Below are positions 58,122-64,000 of a DNA stretch of 64,000 bases, piece after piece. Numbering within the stretch: the first letter of the stretch is position 1; every line of letters starts with the position of its first letter. This DNA is from Prinia subflava. Its lineage: Eukaryota; Chordata; Aves; Passeriformes; Cisticolidae. Below the pieces are notes generated by a model. That model searched no databases. It had not been told where the DNA came from and saw only the letters and a list, made by a program, of their open reading frames with translations. The translations under genes were made by a program, and so were the position numbers. The stretch is taken from NCBI RefSeq assembly GCF_021018805.1, contig NW_026960613.1, positions 620,001-684,000 on the forward strand, read 5' to 3'.

Positions 58122-60477
58122 ATGGGACACAAGCAGCGCTGAGCTTACAGAGCTGGGATTGGAGAGCGTGGTTTAGCCTGCTTCACCCGAAGGGGAACAG
58201 CAACACGCAGTGGAAGGGAGAAGTAAACAGCTGTGCGTGAGTGAAAAGAAGGATTTTAAAAACATGGAGAAGGATTTTCGCGCAGCAGTGCAACTCTTCG
58301 CAACAATTGCCTCTAAAAGGGGTGAAAAGATTAAAGAAACTGATAGAGAACAGCTAACCCTAAGGGCTCAGAAAAAAGGAAAGTTAAACCAGCCATCGCT
58401 TCTCTTTAGTGAAGCAGAATGGAAGGAAATAGGTGAATTATTATGGGATTCTGTCCTTTTGCAAGGGAAAGAAGCAAAGATTTGATCAGAGTTAGGCGTG
58501 ACTTGGAAAAAAGTGATAAATACCTTGCAAACATTCGCTGAGGAATGCAGAGCTGCCCAGGCAGCCATTTTAGCATTAGAGAAAGCCGCCCCTCCCCCCT
58601 CCAATCCGGGGGTGTCTCTCTCCAAGCCAAAATAGTTAAAAAAACCATCTAAAGTTTTTCGGTATAAATTCCACGCATCCCGTAAGAGGGAATGCAGATC
58701 CAGTCTGCTCTTCCCTGCGAGAAGTAGTCTATGCAGCGAGCAGCCACGTGAGCCGATCGCAGGAAATGCCTTCTCCTGCTCCGGGGGAGAATGAGAGTAA
58801 ACAGGAAATGTCTTGGCCGCCAAGCTCAGGGGGCGTGGTGAAAGATGAGGAGGCAGGCGGGACCGAAGGCGGAGTGGGGTGGGCGCAAGTGACGCAGCAA
58901 GGAGGCAGAGTTTAGGGCGGTGCCGAGAGCGGGGTGGTGTCAGCCTTCTCCCCATCGGAAAAGGAGCTGACATCATCAGCACATGTGATCAAAACAAACA
59001 TGGCTGCCCCCATGCCAGCTTCCAAAAACGCGGACCCGGCTCGATCTGAAGCCCCTGCACCCCCACAGACTGCATCAGCAAAACCCATCACCCCTCCACA
59101 AGCATCTCAGTGCCCTCTGCCAGAATCCGACTCTGAGGGAGAAATTTCTGAGCCTGACATTCGTTGCACACCTCGACCACCAGAAAAGATGCAGAGGTCG
59201 GATGAATTGCAGCAAATAATAGCTAAACTCGCTGAGCTTTCTAATCGCCAGAGCATATTAGAGCAACAAACAATTGAAGCATGCAAGATTTCTCCACAAA
59301 AAACACATGATCTGCAAGCTTTTTCATCTCTACCGCCTGCTGCCCAGCAGATGGCGCTGTCTACCAGCCAAACAGACCCAATTCAGAAGCGCTGGTCCAC
59401 CGTTAAAAAAAGTGCCATTTTGGACGGGGATTACACAGCTGCAAATTTAATAGCCTGCCCAGTGCTAATTGAGCAAAACACTGCCAAATGGCAACCACAC
59501 GAGTGGAAAGTTTTACAGTCTGCCAAACAAACTGTAGTCAAGCACGGGATCAAATCGGAGGCAGCAAAAAATATCATACAGTATATTTTTACAGCCGATC
59601 TTCTCTGCCCCGCTAATTGTGCAAGTATAGCGACCTTGCTGTTAACTCCTTCGCAATTTCTTATTTTTGAAAGAGAATGGAGACGTCTTGCAACTGAAGA
59701 AGCCAACAAACACCAAACACTAGGAGATCCATTTTATGGTATAAAACCAGATATGCTAACTGGACATGGCGCTTATGCGACTACCAATGTACAACTAACT
59801 TTTCCAATTGAAATCCATCAGCTGTCTCAGGCATTGGCCCACAAAGCTTTGCTACTAGTGCCAGATAAGAAAAAGCCTGCATCATATGCAAATATTAAGC
59901 AAGGAGCTACTGAACTATACGGCAAATTCATCAACCGTCTATCTGCAGCTCTAAAAGATGCCCCAGATCTACCCACAGATGTGCAAGAGCATCTATTTCG
60001 TTCCCTTGCTTTTGAAAATGCCAACGCATGCACCAGGACTGTGTTAGCCTCCCTTCCCCAAGGTTGTGGGGTCGATGAAATGTTAGTAAGAGCAGCCAGA
60101 GCAGAACAAAATAATCAAACAGCAGCATCACAGCGGCTATGCAAGATGCAGTGCAGCAACAGGGACATATTATAGCAGCTGCATTGACAGGAAAAAGCAT
60201 CAGCCATTCCAGCAGCAACAAAAAACCAGCATCCAGCATTATTTGCTTCCGCTGTGGTGACACAGGCCATTTCAAGTGAACCTGTCAAAAGACTGTGTGG
60301 TGTCACAAATGTAATGCAGGCACCCATGCCACTGAAGCTTGCAGAAAGCAGGGAAACTTCAAGGCCAGCCTGCTAAGGCAGCGCGCCAAGACACAAATCA
60401 ATGCCTTGACCCACAAGATCCCAAAAATGGTTTCTTATACAAGAACAGGCCTGCTACATGGGGAAGTCTTGGCATAG
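58122..60477 (+). pseudogene. gag: Provirus 2 gag, broken
   Basis: An ATG at 58122 gives only MGHKQR before a TGA. Matrix-like text lies in another phase at 58264-58630 (MEKDFRAAVQLFATIASKRG, then an in-frame TGA at 58483-58485 and more text to about 58630). The frame 58934-60175 holds a proline-rich segment and a betaretrovirus-type capsid (SAILDGDYTAANLI, TGHGAYATTNVQLTF, the major homology region ANIKQGATELYGKFINRLSA, FRSLAFENANA). Nucleocapsid has two zinc knuckles in yet another phase; the first (60244-60285) contains an in-frame TGA at 60277, the second (WCHKCNAGTHATEACRK) is intact. Gag ends at 60477. Confidence 0.83.
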
Positions 60478-61217
60478 ATATAACAACAGCAGAAGAAGTT
60501 ACCCTGCAAGACAAAGAAGTGACCCTGATTCCCACCGATGTATATGGACCAATGTATAGTATGATCTCTCTAGTTGGAGGTTTATTATTAGGAAGATCCT
60601 CCACAGGCAAACAAGGTGTAATCGTAGTTCCAGGAGTCATCGATGCAGATTACACCGGACAAGTGAAAATAATGGCTTATGCTTTGCAGCCACCTGTAAC
60701 CATTCCAAAAGGGAGCAAAATTGCTCAAATTATCCAGTTTGAAAATATTCTACCGCATCGTCAACTACCGAAACAGCCAACTGAACTAGAAAGAGGAAAT
60801 GGAAACTTTGGATCAACCGGCCACAATGTTTTCCTTACAGTGAGCCTGAAAGATCGCCCACAAATCACAGTGAAATTACAACGCGGTGACGAAATTGTCA
60901 CCCGATCACCACTTCTCGACACGGGCGCGGACATATCCATAATAAATCAAATGCACTGGCCACCTGGTTGGCCTCTCCAATCTCCCTACACCCACGTTGT
61001 GGGGGTGGGCAGCATGAGTGTCCCCTTAATGAGCGCGGACCCTATCCGTATTATCTTTGAAGACAATCAAGTTATTGTAGCTCAACCCTATGTTATGCCA
61101 ATGCCTGAAGAGATTCCAGGATTATTAGGCAGAGATGTGCTCTCCCAGACAGGGATGGTTCTAACCACTAACCAGCATTTTCCTTTATGGCCACTGCAGA
61201 GCAGCCACCCATTTTAA
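60339..61217 (+). pseudogene. pro: Provirus 2 dUTPase and protease frame
   Basis: A 292-codon frame, the only intact one in provirus 2, in the -1 phase relative to the nucleocapsid. The N-terminal half is a trimeric-type dUTPase, which hydrolyses dUTP to keep uracil out of viral DNA: SLGIDITTAEEVTL, GLLLGRSSTG, VIDADYTGQVKIMA, IPKGSKIAQIIQF and the glycine-rich GNGNFGSTG near 60795-60825. The C-terminal half is the aspartic protease with LLDTGADISII (Asp 60918-60920) and PGLLGRDVLSQTGM. It has no start of its own and would be reached by frameshifting at 60351. Whether it is still functional cannot be judged; gag is broken upstream. Confidence 0.85.
60351..60357 (+). promoter_or_regulatory. 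Candidate -1 ribosomal frameshift site (gag to pro)
   Basis: GGGAAAC is placed as G GGA AAC in the nucleocapsid phase, the canonical X XXY YYZ form. Slippage by -1 enters the dUTPase-protease frame. It sits within the gag/pro overlap (60339-60477). A downstream RNA structure is expected but I did not fold it. Confidence 0.7.
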
Positions 61218-61984
61218 AAATCACCTGGCTGACTGAAACTCCTGTATGGGTCGAGCAGTGGCCAATGACAGAAGAAAGGCTGCAAATTACTAAGCAATTG
61301 GTACAAGAGCAACTAGAAGCAGGTCATATTCGACCCTCAGTGAGTCCATGGAACACACCAATTTTTATTATCCCCAAAAAATCAGGAATATGGAGATTAT
61401 TACATGATCTCCACAAAGTCAACGAACAAATGCAAGCAATGGGTGCTTTACAACCAGGCCTGCCAGCACCAACTATGATACCTCAAGGGTGGGACATCGT
61501 AGTCATCGATTTAAAAGACTGCTTCTTCACCATCCCGCTTCATCCACAGGACACTCAGCGCTTTGCCTTCACTGTGCCATCTATCAACAAAGCAGCCCCA
61601 GCACAGCGATATGAATGAACTGTATTACCCCAGGGGGGTCGCAACTCACCGATGATGTGTCAGTTATTTGTTAACTGGGCCTTAGAACCCATTTGTCAGC
61701 ATTTTTCTAGTGCAATGACCTATCATTATGTCGATGACATTCTTATTGCCACCAAAAAGCCATTGGCAGAAACAGAGTTAAACTGGCTGATTGTACAATT
61801 GAAACATCGTGGACTGACTGTAGCCCCAGTAAAAATACAGCGATCAGCTCCTTGGAGATACTTAGGCTGGCTGATCACAAGTGCACAAATTCGCCCACAA
61901 AAATCACTTTACACACCAGCATTTCCACCTTACATGATGCTCAGAGACTTTTTGGAGACTTACAGTGGGTTCGTACCACTGTAG
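61187..61984 (+). pseudogene. pol: Provirus 2 reverse transcriptase
   Basis: Pol overlaps the protease end by 31 bases, again in the -1 phase. Text: HIRPSVSPWNTPIFIIPKKS, WRLLHDLHKVNEQMQAMGAL, DIVVIDLKDCFFTIPLHPQD, and the catalytic YVDD at 61727-61738. A TGA at 61616-61618 breaks the frame just before the conserved LPQGGRNSP block. After about 61900 the connection region continues in another phase (61852-62115), ending in a TAG. No slippery heptamer in the right phase was found for the pro-pol shift. Confidence 0.87.
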
Positions 61985-62115
61985 GAATCACCAATGATGA
62001 TTTACAACCGTTCCTACCGTGGCTTCATGGTAGCAATGCCAGCAGTCCTCGAAAGTGTACCCCTGAACAACAACGAGCTTTAAATCAAGTATCAGAAAAG
62101 TTACAATGTGGTTAG

Positions 62116-62691
62116 AGTTCTTGCTGCATAGAGAACCTTCCACTTTCACTTTTCCTTTCCAACGCTGATGCCTGTCCATTTGCCACTGTTTTTCAATGGC
62201 AAAAGAAAAAGGGGGAACACCTGTCTAAGTTTAGGTCAACAGCAAGTGTGGTGGAATGGGCGTTTTTACCTGTGCAACCAAAGAGTCGCGTCATGACCAG
62301 AACAGACGCTCTTGCTGCATTGATAAAAAAGGGTAGGGATAGAATTGTAGAGATAGATGGAAAGGAACCAGCAGACATCAGTGTTCCTGTGAGAAGTGAA
62401 GATTTAGAGTGGAAGCTGAGACATTCTGTCGCACTGCAAGAAGCATTGCTGGGTTTTACAGGTGTAGTTAACAATCAGCAGCCAAAAGGCCCAATGTGGA
62501 CTCTAATTACACGCTATCAGTGGCTAGAGAGACCTTTGTTCTCCTTGACACCAGTTAAAGGCAGAACAGTGTTTACTGATGCCAGCCGAAAGACAAAGAG
62601 GGCTGTGTGTGTGTGTGGCAACAGCAAGGAGAATGGATGCAACATTTACTTCAGAGCGAAGTGGGAGACAGTCTGCAAACCCTTGAACTGA
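62116..62691 (+). pseudogene. pol: Provirus 2 connection and RNase H remnant
   Basis: The frame 62248-62691 carries AFLPVQPKSRVMTRTDALAA and the RNase H start TVFTDASRKTKRAVCVCGNS near 62566-62625. Beyond KWETVCKPLN the frame ends at a TGA. The C-terminal RNase H motifs are missing. The next recognisable domain (integrase) begins only about 10 bases later, so a deletion is likely here. Confidence 0.75.
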
Positions 62692-62698
62692 GAGCAGT

Positions 62699-63600
62699 GT
62701 GTTGGCCTTTACAGACCTAGAACAAAGAACCACTCAATGTTGTTTCAGATTCAGGGCCCTGCATCGACAATTCCAAATCTCCCTGAATGATGCACAGGGA
62801 ATTGTGCGTGCCTGCCCTCAATGTAGTCATCATGGGCCTGGCCTTGGCCTGGGCACGAACCCAAGGGGAATGAAAGCTTTAGAATTGTGGCAGATGGATG
62901 TAACTCATGTTCCAGAATTTGGAAGATTGAGATATGCCCATTTCACTGTTGATACCTATTCTAAATTTGTCTGGGCCATGGCGCAATCAGGCAAAAGAGC
63001 TTTGCATGTTGAAAGACACCTGACTGTTTTGCAGTGATGGGAGTGCCTGCAGAAATTAAGACCGACAATGGTCCAGCCTATGTCGGTCAGCGAGTTGCTA
63101 GATTTATGCAAAAGTGGGGAGTCAAGCATACCACCGGAATTCCTCACTCTCCCACTGGTCAAGCCATCATAGAAAGGGCTAATTGGACACTGAAAGAATA
63201 TCTAGCAAAGCAAAAACAGGGTGATGAGACTGACATAACTAGTCGATTATCCAAGGTACTGTTCACTTTAAACTATTTGTGCCTAGCAGAAGGAAGAGAA
63301 GAGCCTGCGGTTGTCATCCACCACCATGCAGTGAAAGAAGGAAGACGGCAAGCAATTCAAGGGCTTTATGTATATCACAAAAACATGCAAATGGGCGAAT
63401 GGCAGGGACCGAGTCCTGTATTATTTAATGGTCGTGGTTATATGTGTGTTTCCACAGGAGAAGCAGGACCTGTTTGGGTGCCGAGCCGATTTACCCGTGC
63501 GTGTCCGCAGTCAAAGATACCAACTAATAGTGATAACCACGGTGACAGCAGTGATTTACCTGGAGCACCTCGAGAAGACCCAGAGACTGTTGAAAATTAA
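62699..63600 (+). pseudogene. pol: Provirus 2 integrase
   Basis: Zinc-binding text is incomplete: ALHRQFQISLNDAQGIVRAC and CPQCSHHG keep the cysteine pair, but the first histidine region appears lost. The catalytic core reads LELWQMDVTHVPEFG (Asp 62897-62899) and KTDNGPAYVGQRVARFMQKW (Asp 63064-63066), then IIERANWTLKEYLAKQ (Glu 63172-63174) with 35 residues between the last two. A phase change near 63020-63035 separates the first part from the second. The C-terminal part has the basic betaretroviral tail ending at 63598-63600. Confidence 0.85.
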
Positions 63601-63731
63601 TTGTTAAATCAGAACAGATAGTTATATCGTTACAGTTATATGATTAAGTTTATGATAAGTCACTATTAGAGTTTAAGTTTAAGTAATAGGCAAGTGTTAT
63701 TTGTTTTGCTTTTTTAAGAGAGACAACTAAA

Positions 63732-64000
63732 ATGATGAGCAGAGTGTTAGGTGTTGGAATGTTTATTTTAATTAATGTTTTAATGGAAACAGGATCAGGA
63801 ATGCTTGAGATTGACCCAAGACAAAATATGTGGGTCACTTGGGCCAATCGGAGCAAACAAGATTCCTTTTGCTTGTCTTTAGCCACACCATCTAATCCTT
63901 TTCAGACTTGCTTGATTGGGGTCCCAGTGGACTCCATGACAGAGTTCAGAACCTGGTCTCAAATCAAAATTAATCCAAAAAGTGTTTTAGGAACACAAGC
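63732..64000 (+). CDS. env: Provirus 2 env, 5' part, open to the window edge
   Basis: ATG at 63732 (a second ATG follows directly) begins an 89-codon frame open to the end of the window. The first 25 residues form a signal-peptide-like stretch ([19 protein letters not shown]). Then comes the start of the surface subunit: [20 protein letters not shown] and [10 protein letters not shown], with one N-glycosylation sequon (NRS). The WANRS, FCLS and FQTCLIG spacing is the hallmark I associate with the alpharetroviral surface protein, not with betaretroviral env, so this is likely a pol/env mosaic. Completeness cannot be judged. Confidence 0.7.
   Translation, partial: MMSRVLGVGMFILINVLMETGSGMLEIDPRQNMWVTWANRSKQDSFCLSLATPSNPFQTCLIGVPVDSMTEFRTWSQIKINPKSVLGTQ

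Larger units (their letters stand above)
57567..64000 (+). mobile_element. Provirus 2: betaretrovirus-like endogenous retrovirus, truncated by the window edge
   Basis: Order: 5' LTR, primer-binding site, leader, gag, dUTPase-protease, pol and the start of env. The 3' LTR lies outside. A separate dUTPase-protease frame in the -1 phase relative to gag, followed by pol in a further -1 phase, is the betaretroviral plan. Gag, reverse transcriptase and integrase are broken by stops and frameshifts. It is inserted in the CR1 ending at 57566; the 6 bases before the LTR (ATGTGC) would be the target duplication. LTR-based dating needs the missing 3' LTR. Confidence 0.88.

Noticed and set aside
58368..58982. 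204-codon minus-strand frame
   Set aside because: Antisense shadow of the GC-rich gag region of provirus 2.

Overview
The window is vertebrate and almost certainly avian. It has several CR1 non-LTR retrotransposons, many endogenous retrovirus (ERV) LTRs and two large proviruses. The only host gene I can support is spindlin (SPIN), read on the minus strand. Four of its coding exons are visible (29402-29351, 14518-14470, 1456-1203 and 196-1, which runs off the left edge). All have GT-AG junctions and compatible phases and encode residues 1 to about 184 of a protein usually about 262 residues long. In birds SPIN has copies on both sex chromosomes. The dense, nested, low-diversity repeat load suggests the W copy, but the window alone cannot separate W from Z.

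Layout. 1-3.7 kb: SPIN exons and AT-rich intron. 3.7-10.2 kb: three CR1 3' copies (minus), one split by a 1-kb LTR-like insert, then a solo LTR with a perfect 6-bp target duplication. 10.6-15.1 kb: intron, one old LTR remnant and a 49-nt SPIN exon. 15.1-24.5 kb: solo LTRs, three of them nested one in another at 15767-18343, plus two CR1 fragments. 24.5-29.4 kb: intron with small LTRs, then the SPIN start-codon exon. 29.4-33.4 kb: nothing recognisable. 33.4-40.6 kb: a nearly full-length plus-strand CR1 broken by four LTR-type insertions. One insertion is an odd chimera of LTR, tRNA-Gly-like sequence and antisense ERVL gag. 41-44.5 kb: no gene seen. 44.56-57.57 kb: one minus-strand CR1 split by four complete insertions and ended by a fifth.

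The first provirus (46907-55463) is complete in outline: two LTRs, primer-binding site, gag, pol, env and polypurine tract. Its pol and capsid look gammaretroviral and all its genes carry stops or frameshifts. Its LTRs differ at about 4% of positions by my hand count. The second provirus (57567 to the right edge) has a betaretrovirus-like plan: gag, a dUTPase-protease frame in the -1 phase, pol, then an env start resembling the alpharetroviral surface-protein class. It too is broken by stops, frameshifts and an apparent deletion between RNase H and integrase. Its env and 3' LTR lie at or beyond the edge.

The window is therefore one host gene with very long introns in a retroelement graveyard. 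Nested target-site duplications allow the order of insertions to be read in several places. All repeat boundaries without a stated target-site duplication are approximate (tens of bases).
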